Positions 49,080 through 61,080 of a DNA stretch of 64,000 nucleotides are shown piece after piece (positions within the stretch are counted from its first letter, which is position 1; each line of letters begins with the position of its first letter). The notes under the pieces are model-generated. The model was not told where the DNA came from. It was given only the letters and a program-made list of their open reading frames with translations, and made no database searches. Source of the stretch: Bullera alba (taxonomy: Eukaryota > Basidiomycota > Tremellomycetes > Tremellales > Bulleraceae); assembly GCA_001600095.1 (NCBI GenBank), contig BCIX01000003.1, forward strand, positions 1,736,001 through 1,800,000, in the 5' to 3' direction. The translations under genes were made by a program, and so were the position numbers.

Positions 49080-51928
49080 ATGCAATCCCCGGAGAGACGG
49101 TCCGATGCGGATCTCCAAGGCATCCTCAACAGTCTGATAGGCGATGCTGGATTCGTCTTGTCTGGCGATCTTCCGGATTGTGGGTGGACGGAAGACCAGC
49201 ATTGTCATCTCCATTCTGATACACTGTAGTGTTGATCAAATATGAGATCGACAACGATCTGATCATTCTCGAACCGTCCGAGTATGACTCACTTCGAAGC
49301 CTCTGTCAGGAGCACGACGCGCTGGAGCTGGGTCCCGACGAGTTGTTCAGCTTCCTGTCGTGAGTGATGCCTTGGTGCGCAAGTGTAGAGCTCAATTCGG
49401 GTAGTATGATACCGAAACCTCAAAAGACAGCTCGGTACCCATCACCAACGCCCGGACCAGCGCTACCTCATTCTGTATCTATGCCACTCTCTTCCTTTCC
49501 CTTCGACCAGTCCACACCAACGCAGCCCATCCGAGGTCACCGAAGGCATTCAGATCGCATCAAGTCGCCCTCTGATTCCTCATCCACGTCTTCAGATGAG
49601 GAAGACAACCGGGTTGGCCAACATGCCCAGCCCGTCAAGCCATTTCCAGCCTCGGCCACGGCGAATCAGCTAGATGACGCGACCAAGCCGCCAGTGCCCA
49701 GGAGGGTCAAAACATTGTCGGATCCCGAAAGATTGAGCTCACCTCTGGCTATGAGGTCGGCGAGGAACGGCAAAGGTCCTCCTAGCGCTTTCAACCTTGG
49801 GTCAGGATCATTCGCCCGCCCCAGTCCAGCAGGAAGAAGGAACAGGAGGCGAGGTAGCTCGGCCGGATATCGCTCAACGGATAACACCGACGACGAAGGA
49901 TCAGTCATGGCAAAGTCACCAGACTATTCGCAAGCAAACTTTTCTCGCTCGACGAGCAACACCTCGGTCCACATGTACTCGGCCAAAAGTTCCGATGGTT
50001 CCAGCCCGATGTCGCCCGTGTCTCCCAATGGCCTTGACAACACGTCGTTCCATTTGAGAGCCAAGTCACCTGAGAGTGCTCAGGGCGACGTAGAGTCGAA
50101 TGTCGAGGATATTGTTTTTGGGGAGGGCTCGGAACAGGATCATGGCCAGGAAGAGCTGGAGGAAGCTGAAGATGAGATCGGCCAGGGTATGACGGGCGAG
50201 TCGAATCCGAGATTGAGCAGGATATCAGTGAGTTGAGCGTGGTGATAGCTTCGCTGACGGTCCAGACGTCTTCCGTGACGTCTCTGCGGACTTCCCACGA
50301 CAAGCTGCAGATGCTTCAGAAACAGAACACTGAAATCACGAGAAAGCTCAAAGAGTCAGAGAGGCAACTGACTGCACTGGGGTGAGCAATCACTTATTGT
50401 GTATAGCTCGTTGCTAAATGAATGCAGGGCCGACAATGACAACATGGTGGTCGACCTGGAGAGGCAGCTGGAAGAAGCCCGTCACGAGTTAGCTCAGAAG
50501 CGCAAGGACGATAAGGAGCTCCGAGGGAATGAGCTCAAGCAGACTTTGCAGATCAGCGGGGTGAGTCAATACTTATGACAACGCTGACATTCCAGCTCGA
50601 AGCGGATCTAGCCAACGTGCAGAGACTGTTGGAACAATCCAAAGAGCACAGGGCGAATATGCAAAAGATGTACGATTCGCAGTGTGGTGAGTGACAACAT
50701 TCTGGTTCAGCCTGACGGGTAGACGAGGCACAGAGATTGCGGGATCTGCTGCGAGACCGAGACTCGGAGATCAGGGCGCTAGAAGAGGCCGCAAATGATC
50801 ACGAGGCGGATGAAGAGAAGGTGAGTTTGCTTAATGAGTCTCGCTGACGACAGTTCCTGCGCCAGGTGCAAGAGCTAGAAGCCGAGGTCAAGCGACTCGA
50901 AACCGAAGTCACGGTCGCTCGCAAGGCGGAATCGATACTCGAGATACAGAAGCAGGAAAATCTGCAGCTCAAGGAGACGATCGACAGGATGCGATTCGAC
51001 CTGGACGAGGCGAGGGCAGTGGCTGCGTCTGGCAAACCAACCCACACGAGGGGCAGTACAGCCGGCTCTGCAGGCGGGACCATGTCGCGGAATCTCGGCG
51101 ACGAGATCAACCGGAGGTTGTTGGACGCGCAGGCAGTCGAGGAGGAAGAAGACACCTTTGTGGAAACGGTGGTCACGACTCGGCGACAGAGAGTGAGTCG
51201 ACTTTGTGAGCAGAACTGACCAGGTGCAGAAGGGGGGAGCGAAAAGCGCTGGAAGCGAACCGATAACAGTGGACGAGGTGGTCCGGGAGTATGCCGACGC
51301 AGCTACGCTTACCGATCCGGTACGAGTGCTGCCAATCATCGAGGAAGCAGGGCCTTCGACGCAGGAAAACCCTCCAGCATACACACCGGATCCCGAGCCG
51401 ATCGACGCTAAAGCGGTGTTGGACCGAGCTCATCCGAGGCAGCATTGTGGAGACGCGAGCTACGATGTGGAGACTGAGTATGATGGTGTCGCCGAGTCTT
51501 TGGGCTTGAGGTGCAACGTCATCGAAGAGGCGATCAGTTCGCGTAGGGCAGAGAGAGCGAAACGGGGGCTGGGTGAGTTTCCTCAGATTGATCAGTGCTA
51601 ACAAACAGCTCCCCGCGCTCGATCCAGTATCGCCAATTACATCACACTCTACCCTCATGTCACGGTGGGCGGGACTTTGGGAAAGATTGCCGCGTACACG
51701 CTCGCTGCGTTTGCTAGTGAGTCGATGGAAACCGGACCAACGCTAACTTTTTCAGTCGGGATCGTGACTGGTTCGCACTACAGTGGGACATATAGGCAAG
51801 CCCAGTTGTTTGACCATTTGAATGATCTAGCGTGGTCTGTCGGTGGTAGAGGCGAGGGCATCTTACCTCAATCAGCGAAGATCATAGGGATCATGAGTAG
51901 CGTCCATATAGGAAGGGTCCCGACGTGA
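49080..51928 (+). CDS. Tail-anchored-looking coiled-coil protein
   Basis: The start is MQSPERRSDADLQGILNSLI, followed by a folded-looking block (GFVLSGDLPDLLIKYEIDND, SLRSLCQEHDALELGPDELF). A Ser/Pro-rich, basic linker of about 250 residues follows. From about 50265 on, several exons encode a long coiled coil (MLQKQNTEITRKLKESERQL, LERQLEEARHELAQKRKDDK, QVQELEAEVKRLETEVTVAR). Near the C-terminus there is one hydrophobic segment (VTVGGTLGKIAAYTLAAFAI GIVTG) before about 45 hydrophilic residues. The shape, an N-terminal domain, coiled coil and a late single membrane helix, suggests an organelle tether or trafficking factor; this is inference. I do not recognise the family. About ten introns of 40-70 nt. 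Confidence 0.68.
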
Positions 51929-53223
51929 TTCACACTGTTCAACTTGTTGTAGCCCTATTCGTAATTACATCCACGACTCTTGATGACTTACGAACAATGT
52001 ATTTGTGCACTACGGAACAGCTTACGAAACGGTTAGCAGTGTTGTTCGGGAGCTCGGGAAGGTAAACAGACGGGAAGGGCGCAAGGGCAGCGTCACAAGT
52101 GCATTGGTGGCGTCATGGCGTTTTGACGCCAACCTTGGTTTCCCGCACAGACTTGAGCCGTGCGCGGGACAGCTCGATCGTCCTTGTCCATCGACCTGCA
52201 GGAAGCTGCCCAGGACCGCCCTCCTCAGCCCTTGGTCAGCCCTGGTCAGCCACATCGGCACATGGACTGAGCTCTGCTCTGCTCTGCTCAGCTCTGCGCT
52301 CTCAGGCGCTTTCTGCAAGCTTATCTGCAGCTGTCAGCTGCCGGGGCAGCAGGATGGAACGGTCTGGGCCTTCTCGTGGGCCGTGGGCTGCTGCCGTAGG
52401 CTGCCGTGGGACCGAACTCCTGGGACTTGCGGCCGCCATTCCCGGGAGTTACCCGGGTCACGAAATAGCTACCCGGGTCACAAATTAGGATGCGATCGGC
52501 TTGTCTCATCAAGCTCTTCCAAGCTCCACACTTCATGCGTGGACCTTCCTGGACCTTCATATGAAAGAATACGACCATTACCCGTAGTACGACGCGCAGC
52601 CCGGTCGACCCGGTCGAGGCAGGTCACAGATCAACATCCCGTGCGGACCCGTGCATACGTGCTTCTGTTGCGTTACAGGCGGATCCGGATCGAGGATTCG
52701 AGATAGTCCATGTGTCCACAGCTGTTCACGTCAAGCTATAAGCAGCTAGGCGAGCCAGCAGCTGCCAGCAGATATGACTTTGATAGAGCTTGACCTAGCC
52801 TGACAGACCCCGATACGATTGCAAGGTGCGAAGAGGTGAAGCCTTGATATTGATCAAGGGCAACGTAATCAGTCCCTAAGCCGGACGTCGTTAATTTTAT
52901 GCCTATGGACCCTGGTCGGACCCGTGGAACATGGGTCCCATTGTGCAAAGCAAAACGTCGCATCGCGAACAGCTGCTACGGTACATATCGGTATTGTCTG
53001 TTGTCGTCCGCGTCAAAGCAAGTTGGAGGGATTGTACATACTCTACACATCTAGCTTTGTCCATCCTTGTCCATACAAAAGACCTCGATACCGCGCTACA
53101 GGCTGGAATCACCCAACGCTGCGTCATGTCGGTGTGACTCAGGATTAGCTTCGTCACCATACAAGACCAGCCCGTTTCAGAATAAAAATCTGGGCGGGTC
53201 ACCTGGAAAGAGTTCCCACAACA
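51929..53223. promoter_or_regulatory. 1.3 kb upstream region of the GPCR gene
   Basis: No supported coding frame. It contains CTCTG-type simple repeats near 52269-52301, duplicated CCTGGACCTTC near 52543-52558, repeated CCCGGTCGA near 52600-52617 and the paired ACCCGGGTCAC boxes listed separately. Its length and repeated G/C-rich boxes suggest a regulated promoter for the receptor downstream. Confidence 0.5.
52451..52486. repeat. Paired ACCCGGGTCACRAAAT boxes, 20 nt apart
   Basis: Two copies of ACCCGGGTCAC followed by GAAAT or AAAT lie one every 20 nt; a third CCCGGG is at 52441. The ACCCGGGT core is a perfect palindrome, as expected for a dimeric transcription factor site. The spacing of two helical turns places both boxes on the same DNA face. 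Confidence 0.6.
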
Positions 53224-56011
53224 ATGTCAATGGACTCGTCGAGCATCCACCACCTTATCCGCGCTGTCGACTACAACATCAGCTATGCCGAGACGGAGAC
53301 TGCGGGTGTAATGTCGACAGCGGTAGAGTCGCACAAATGGGTGTTGATCGTCGACGCGGTGATTCTGGTATGTCCCTTTGTGCCTGAAGTCTGTGCGAAG
53401 GCAAAAGTCTGTGCGCTAACCATATCAACGCACAGTCGCTCACGCTCATGGGAGCAGGGATGATCGTGAGCTCGATGGCATGGTTCGAGTACAAAGGCCG
53501 GCCGTCGACGACTCGAATGAGAATCGTTCAGTCGTTGGTGTTGAGCGACTTCACCATGGGGTGGGTGAAAGGTGTTGGCCAGGCTGACAGGTAGCGTCTT
53601 TGGTATGATCGGTGTTGCAAGCAGTCTTTCGAGTGAGGGTCTTCACCCTGGACGGCTATGTGATGGCATAGGAATCGGCCTGCTTACTGTTATCTGGACG
53701 CGTAAGTGAAATGTCATGGGTGGAGCTCATTGCTCAGAACACATGTGGACTATGATCCTCGCCATCGCCACCTTTATGATCTTGATATATGTAGGTCAGC
53801 AACATGTTGTCAAAGCTGACGTCCAGCCTCTACATACTGTGACGCTGTGGTTGGAGAAAAACTGGTGGATGCTCTGGATAGGAGGTAAGTCGTGACATGT
53901 GGTAGCACAGCTGACCAGTGCAGTCTGGATCCTCGCCGCTGCCATCACATGTATCGGTTATGGCATCTACGGCCTCGTGCCCAGCGGTGGCATCTGCTAT
54001 TACAAGCAATCTGGACTCTACGGCGAGCTCATGCAGTTCATTCCAAGGTGAGTTGTGTAAGACGAACCCGCTAATTTCAGGGCCACCGTATTTCTCGTCA
54101 TCACCATTCTGTACGCCAAACTCTTTGTCTTTCTCCGTCGACCCGACAAGATCAGGTCACCATACTCTAATTCCACTCACTCCTCCGAAACCGACAACAA
54201 CGGCTTCCTTCGTCGAAGCCGGATCTCAGGATTGTTCAAGAGTCGCGATGCGAAACGATCCCAGCACGCGACTAGGCCTGGCACGTTCGCAGCGGATTAC
54301 AGTCTTGCTTCAGGTCCACCAAACAATGAGATGAGCCAGGTTGGCGATCCAATTCGACCAACAATGTCTCGATCCAACACTGGCGTCGACCCTAACGAGA
54401 TTCCACCATGGGAGAAGGTCGAGCTGCCGGTATTCCAGGTTGATGGGCAGAGGTTTGGTGGCGCGTCCACCAATCTCCCCACGAGTGCGAGCGCTGGTCC
54501 TGGACTGTGGAATGGCTGGAAGGGGATGAACGGGAAGCCGGAGAAGAAACGTCCATCTACAGCGTCATCTGCCAGTCCGCCGGCGAGATTCTCCATCCGT
54601 TTCGGATCCGCCTCTACGACGTGCAGTGAGCCGCGGGCAACCAAAGGATCAGGCGGGACGCATTCGCCTGGACGTACGCCTCGATTAGATACCATCCCGG
54701 CGACGTTCGACGACCCGCTCCCTGTGCCCGAGGACGAACCGTCTTCGCCAGTGTCGATGCAAAGACGGTCGTCTTGGCTGGGGAGAGGAGTGACGAAAAC
54801 CACCATATCAGAGTTTGACTATCGAGCGTCGCTATCGCCAATCTCAAGCAGGCAAGATCCCATCTTTCAACCATCTCAATCAGCACTGCCGCCTACGTTC
54901 ACCAGAAGGGCAAGTGCCGGCAGCCCAAAGAAGACTTTCGCACCGCTTACCGAGATTGGCGAACACTCTCGGAGAGCTTCTGCTGCCGCGCTGAGCAGTC
55001 AAGCCTCGCGGAAATCCAGTGGACCCGAGTTCAACAGCTCCGAAAAGTGCGAGAGCTTGACTCCTACTATGGTGAACAGCCACTACCGCCAAGGCAGTGG
55101 GTCGGAAGGTTATGAGCCTTCAAAGGTTCGCGGATCGAGCGACACTGTCAAAGAGTTCGACGAGCCGACTTCACATGACGACGAGGAGCAAGGTCAGGTG
55201 CATGTCACTGCAGCGGAAGAGGTTGAGTGGGATTTTCTTAAAATGCTCAAGGAAACCGAGCCAGAGGCAGCGACCGACAAATTCGCGCCGCCGAAAGGAG
55301 AAACGGTCGAGCTGGTGGAGGAGAGTATGGCGAGTTACCTGAATCGAAAGACTGCTCTGTTGATGTTGTGGTTCCCGCTTGGTGTGAGTTGAGATGCTGT
55401 GCATCGAGTGATTCAAGCTGATCCCTCTCAGTATGTTCTGTTGTTCTCAGTATCGCTCATTAGAATAATATGTTGGTGCATCGTACTCTGACTTGGCTGA
55501 CTTCGCAGATGACTTTGTCGGTAAACCGCCTGTGCCTCTTCGAGCGGTATCGCGGTGGTTCATCTTCGCTCAGGGTATCCTTGACGCGTTTATCTACGGC
55601 TATGTCGAATGGCAGTGAGTCGGTCCTCTCCATCTTCTGGCACGTACTGACATGCTTAGCACGAAACGGGTGGTGCGACGTCGGGTGCGCAAAGGCACAT
55701 TCTCCCCTTCACACTCGCACAACAATGCCTCGTCATCATGGCCTCGCAGTCGGTTCGCGGCATTCGCCCTCGGCAGCAAAAACTCGCAAAACATACAAAG
55801 CCAAACAGCTCCTACGCATTCCGCCTTGCTCAGTGTCGGAAGGGGACAGACTGGCTCGACCCAACCCGAGAGCGAGACCGCTTCTCGGACCGGCCAACAG
55901 GTAATCCTTGGTGGCATCATGGAGGAGAGATCGATATCCCAGGCGTTGGATGCGGCAAGGAGGGCTAGTGCTCAAGAGAGCATCTTGACAAAAGGGTCCA
56001 CCGTGACCTGA
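53224..56011 (+). CDS. cAMP-receptor/Git3-like G-protein-coupled receptor
   Basis: Start MSMDSSSIHHLIRAVDYNIS. Seven helices can be placed: TM1 WVLIVDAVILSLTLMGAGMI, TM2 RIVQSLVLSDFTMGVFGMIG, TM3 IGIGLLTVIWTHMWTMILAI, TM4 WWMLWIGVWILAAAITCIGY, TM5 ATVFLVITILYAKLFVFLRR, then about 370 residues of Ser/Pro-rich cytoplasmic loop, TM6 ALLMLWFPLGYVLLFSVSLI and TM7 WFIFAQGILDAFIYGYVEW. SDF in TM2, CDGIG before TM3, GELMQFIPR before TM5 and FLRRPDKI after it are typical of the fungal Git3/cAMP-receptor-like group that senses nutrients or small ligands and signals through G-alpha. The tail is Ser/Thr-rich. Ligand unknown. About nine introns. Confidence 0.88.
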
Positions 56012-56280
56012 TTGATCTACTGATAGGACCCGGTTTGTTAACGTTGTAGAACAATTAGACCTGTAGCATTATAGTACCCCCATGTCATCACTAGTGTCTA
56101 TAGAGATCGATCCCAAGCCACGTGGTCTTGACGACGCGATGCGGAATCAATTTACGAAATCAATGTCGTCGCGTCGACTGACTTTCAAGCTTTCTTGTCG
56201 CGCTCCAACTTTGTACATCACACGCCTGTTCAATTGCGACCAGACTGACGAAGTGCAAACCGAGCTCAATGCCAGTAGCC

Positions 56281-57391
56281 ATGACAGAATCACATAGGAG
56301 CAACCCGGATCATGGTGAGTCTACAAGGGTGTAGGGCAAGACTGATTGCGCTTTCAGAGGAATACCAATACCTCGACGTGATCCGACGTATCATCTCGAC
56401 GGGGCAGACGAGACCTGACCGTACTGGTACTGGAACGATAGCTCTCTTTGCCCCACCATCACTCCGTTTCTCCCTTGCCAACAACACACTTCCTCTACTC
56501 ACTACCAAGCGAGTATTCACACGGGGTGTCATCGAAGAGCTGCTATGGTTTGTCAGCGGCTGCACCGACGGCAAGAAATTGAGCGAGAAGGGCGTGAATA
56601 TCTGGGAAGGGAATGGCTCGAGAGAGTACTTGGACAAAGTGGGGCTATCTCACAGACGGGAAGGTGACCTTGGACCGGTGTATGGATTCCAATGGAGGCA
56701 CTTTGGAGCAGAGTACGGGACTTGCGAGGACAACTACCATGGAAAAGGAGTAGATCAATTACAAGAGGTCATTGACAAGATCAAGAACAACCCCACGGAT
56801 CGGAGAATAGTCCTTAGCGCATGGAACCCGAAAGGTGAGTAACATGACGGAACGAGCAAAAGGCCGGTGGATTCCGAAGAGATCAGAGCTGATATAAGGC
56901 TTGACCAGACCTCTCGCTCATGGCCCTTCCCCCTTGTCACATGTTCTGCCAGTTCTTCGTCACTCTTCCCGAACAAGAGGGGCAAAAGCCAAAACTATCG
57001 TGTCTGATGTATCAGCGCTCCTGCGATCTCGGCCTCGGCGTCCCGTTCAACATCGCCTCGTACGCCCTTTTGACCCACATGATCGCTTTGGTCACCGACA
57101 CCGAGCCACACGAGTTCATCCTGCAGATGGGGGACGCACACGTGTACAGGGATCACGTTGAGCCGCTCAAGATCCAGCTGGAGCGTGAACCTAGGGAGTT
57201 CCCCACGCTTCGGTTCACAAGGACGGCGGAGGAGATCGGCTCGATCGATGGATTCAGAACGGAAGACTTCGAGCTCGTCAACTATAAGCCCATGGGCAAG
57301 ATTGAGATGAAGATGTCGGTGAGTGACACACAACAATCAGCTTCCTTCACGGTATTCCGTGCACGTAAAGCTGATGTATGCTTAGGCGTAA
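56281..57391 (+). CDS. CDC21: Thymidylate synthase
   Basis: Exons 56281-56314, 56358-56834, 56909-57318 and 57386-57391 give 308 residues. The ATG at 56281 is chosen because splicing the 43-nt first intron gives [20 protein letters not shown], matching the known start of basidiomycete thymidylate synthases; the ATG at 56312 reads through the intron in frame and would give an unrelated start. Conserved motifs: [78 protein letters not shown] (catalytic Cys), [20 protein letters not shown] and LGDAHVY-like [14 protein letters not shown]. The last exon encodes only Ala and the stop. The enzyme makes dTMP from dUMP with methylene-tetrahydrofolate. Confidence 0.96.
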
Positions 57392-57540
57392 CTTCATCCA
57401 TGGCCCATGCTTGACTGCTTCTGCCTGCTGCTTTGTAATGCATTGTATACAGTACAATCGTTTCTTCGTGAGATCGTCTTCGAATCCACCTCCGTACATG
57501 GCATCTACACATTTGCTTTTGTTACACTGGCTTTCACACG

Positions 57541-60500
57541 TCAACGTCTCGGCGCCCTTGGCGCAAGCACTGTCGAATTCCTCTCTGCCTGGTATGATTT
57601 CATCCTAGACTCGAGTCAGTGTCGGCTACCTGTGACCACTGCTGCAACACTTACAATTGCCTGATGGAGCTGATGATTTCGGCTGATAAACTCAGGTTAC
57701 TTCACATCCACTCAATGCGGTCAGACCTGCTACTCACCTGCCTGCCTGCCGTTCTCCGCTTCGAATTCGTATCGCTTCTGATCACCCTCCCGCCACACGT
57801 TGATTTTGAAGCCGCCGGCTCTGCCGGTCAACTTGCACGACGCAACTAGGGACACATGGAACGAAGTCGTTTTCATGCTATCGAAGAATGCCCTGGATTC
57901 AGACGGCATAATCTGAAAGACTGGATCAGCTCGAAACAAATTCAGCGCGACCGTTCTGACACGTACATGGATATAGTCCCCGTCGATGGCGAGGACCCTC
58001 TCGTGTCGACCGATGGCAATCTTCCGCTGTACCCGGTATTTCTGCACCAAGGTTAGTTTGACGTAGCACGCCTTGGAATGGATGCCAGACCCACCTTGTA
58101 TGCCTGACTGATGTCGGTCATACCGGCGCCAAACTTCGCCAAGGGCGCTGGTTCCGACATCCGCTTGAAGATGGACGCTGAGGCAGTGTGAGAAGGAGCA
58201 TAAAATGATAGCACCGACAGACATACCGCTAGGATCACCGCCTCTTCTGTCTCCAATACGCAGACCGTGCTCGACGGCCCATTGCCGCCTGACGAGAGCA
58301 AGATCTATCCTTCCCTCCAAACTCGCCACGGTCCGATCCAGCGGTAAAGCCAACGTGAGGTCGGCTAGACACAAAACCCAATCGGCGGATGAGCCTTGTA
58401 ATCGTTTCTTCCGGCAGAGCACCTCTGTCAGATCGGCAATATACATGTCCGATGGTCTATGGCCGTGAGCACATCATACTAGAGAAGAAGGATGACTTAC
58501 GCGCTGATTGTCGTTGTGAACCGAACATCGGCACTCGCCGTAACTCGCACTTTGAGCAGCACCGTCTTGCTTAAAGCCGAGCTCAAGCCCACACTGCCCT
58601 TCAGAGCGCTGGAACCGAGGTTTGGAGGAGGTAGCATCTCTGTTGAAGATAGAGACGTAGTCGATGTGGACCGAGATTGCTGAGGGGGTCGATTATGCTG
58701 CTGCGAAGATTGCTGGTCCGTCGATGTGGATGCCTGACCTGGCTGACCGAAGGAGGGTTTGCCTTGAATCGAAGGCTTCGTGCGGATAGGAGGAGCAATA
58801 ATCCTCGACGGGCGGCGTTGGATGAGCGGTGCTTTCGCTGTATTCTGCCGTACTGAGATTGGATTTAGCACTCGGTAACGATATCACTCTTGCTGCGCTG
58901 GACTCACTCTGCGTGTCTGTAGCTTCGACAACGGCGAATTGGCCGTAAGAGAACTTGGCGATTTGACTGTCTCTGTCCAATGCTGTTATATCGGCTTGTC
59001 AGCTGTGCACAATTCTCATCCCCGACGTGCGAAAGGGATACGGCCATAGGAGTGTCACCTCAAAGGAATCGGCGATGGGGCAAGATGCGAGAAACAACTC
59101 ACGTGGGAAATCCTCGTCCACTTCTCCATCATCTTCAACGATTCTCAAACCCCATCCGACGGTCGACCACCTCTGATCGGACTCTTCATCTTGTAATAAT
59201 GGCTTCCTGCCTTCTTCCCAGTATTTGAACAAGCCATATCCGGTGACTTCCTCCACAGTGGCGTCTCTCCGGACTTTGACAACCAGCGGGACGGTCTCGT
59301 TGCTGCTATGCGGGAAGTAGAGTTCGAGCGTGACTGAAGGTATCGACGTCGAGGGCGCAGCTACCGATGTGTACAGCGACATGAATGGATTCGCAATCGT
59401 CTCTCCTTGACCAGCATTTGCAGATGAGGTCGAAACGAGATGAGGGATGTGCTTGTTGAGAGCTGCGGTAAGAGCTGAAAAGCCTGCAGGCGATGGTCTG
59501 CCGATAGCGATAGGCTTGAAGTCAATCTTCTCGCTGATCTCACTGCCGTCAAGTGAGCGCGACCCGCGTGAAGGAGCAGGCTGAGTAGCTTCGGGTTCCG
59601 GTAATTCCCTTGTATCATCGTCAAACTCCCCCTCCTCTTCTTCAATGTCCTCCTCGTCCACATCACTCCCTTCATCCACCATACCACCGCCAAGTCTCCC
59701 GATGATGCCCCCGGCGTCTATACTCAGGTCCCCAGGCCTAGCACTCTGTCCAATATCGCCATCGTCAAATCCACCTCGGCTGTATTCTCCTGTCAGATCC
59801 TCCTCGCCGTCTTCAAAAATGTCCCCAGATGTCTCGCTAACGCTGAGGGCGTGCTCCAAGATCCCACCAACGGCATCCATGTTGCTCACGCCCATACCCC
59901 TTCCCGAGGTCAACATGCTCGAGCCGACTGCCAAGGACGAAGGCTGTCGAATCTCCGGCACATTCGGTGCTGGCGCCGAGTCTGCCCTTGGTCTTGTTGA
60001 AGGCGAGAAGAATCCATCCATAGCAGGTATCCTAGGGTTCCGAGGAGTTTTGTCGTTTGTTGGGGAATGAGGGGTCGTCGCTGCGGCAGAAGAAGAGTTT
60101 GCTCTACCCTCCTTCTTGTCCCTGGATGCTCTCCCTGTCACTCTCATACCTAGTCCACCGGACTTTCCCCCCATTATCGTTTGCGTATAATTGAGGCCGC
60201 TGCGACCCGTGCTCTTGTTGCCGAGCTCTCCCATACTGCCACTGCCTCCGCGGCCGACCGGTCTTTCGTCACCATCGCCACTAGCTGCTCTTCTCCGAGG
60301 CCGAGGTCGATCGTCGGAAGAGTAGCCATCCAAGTCGGGCGGAGGTGAGTCCAAGGCCCGTTTGATCTCCGGCCAGCGGTCCAGATCCGACAGGCCAGAT
60401 GCGTTGATGTACGGGTTCAGCGAGAAGCTCGGGTCGAGCGAGATGATCCTCGGCGCAAGCGGGTCACCAGAGGACCGCAGTGCTGATAATCGTATGGCTT

Positions 60501-60603
60501 GTAAGACATACCTGCGCGAGAGGGACGATCAGCGACTTCCCTCCGAACTCGGTCTTGGCTGGGTATCCATGATCACTCACTCTGGATCCGTGATCATTGC
60601 CAT
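57541..60603 (-). CDS. AVO1: TORC2 subunit SIN1/Avo1
   Basis: Start MAMITDPE at 60603, then a 5' part with disordered acidic and Ser-rich sequence. CRIM domain: NPFMSLYTS, SVTLELYFPHSSNETVPLVV, KVRRDATVEEVTGYGLFKYW, RWSTVGWGLRIVEDDGEVDE DFP and FSYGQFAVVEA. A Ras-binding-like domain follows: LLKVRVTASADVRFTTTI, MYIADLTEVLCRKKRLQGSS ADWVLCL and ALPLDRTVASLEGR. The C-terminal PH domain has YRVQRKIAIGRHERVLAIDG, TTSFHVSLVASCKLT and FKINVWREGDQKRYEFEAEN. CRIM, RBD and PH in this order is specific to SIN1, which recruits substrates to TORC2. The last exon is modelled to end SRMKSYQAERN...RAPRR; another acceptor opens a longer, Cys-containing frame and is less likely. It converges on thymidylate synthase at 150 nt. 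Confidence 0.93.
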
Positions 60604-61080
60604 CTTTTTAAGAATGTCCCAGGTGGCTCAACAGCAGCCAACAGGAGCTACCTCTGCGATACTCTGAGCTCCATACTGTGGTTCATACACACCTGTCGCG
60701 GTCAAAATGAATGTTCCTATGCTATATGTCAATCACCACCCCGACGATTGGCTTGTTGATGGGCTTTGGGTATGCCAGTTTTGAGCTTTGAGTGGAAAGT
60801 GGAGGTCGGAACGATCACAATGACCCTCGCTGTCCTGCTCCAAAGCTGCTCTTGGCTGTTCCCTCAACTGTACTGGCCAACGTCGCACCCCGTTATACCC
60901 AGCGCTGACTACGAAGCTCGCAGGAACTGGGTCTCAGAGCAAAGACGCCCTCGAATGAAATCAACGCTATCAGCATCCCCAACCTCGCCCTTCGTTCCAA
61001 TGGTCCATCTTGGTTAGGACCGACAATCGCCTTCAATCTGCCTTTCGCCAGTCACCACCGCGGGACAGTCACCTCCTCGC
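60604..61080. promoter_or_regulatory. Divergent promoter region, SIN1 / MED12
   Basis: 477 nt between divergent starts. A weak open frame runs through it, but it has no family support. No distinct motif seen. Confidence 0.45.

Noticed and set aside
57347..57543. Longer C-terminal exon for SIN1 with a Cys-rich tail
   Set aside because: The alternative acceptor gives SRMKSYQAERN, which fits the last helix of a PH domain, and a stop soon after; the Cys-rich frame overlaps the region right next to thymidylate synthase.
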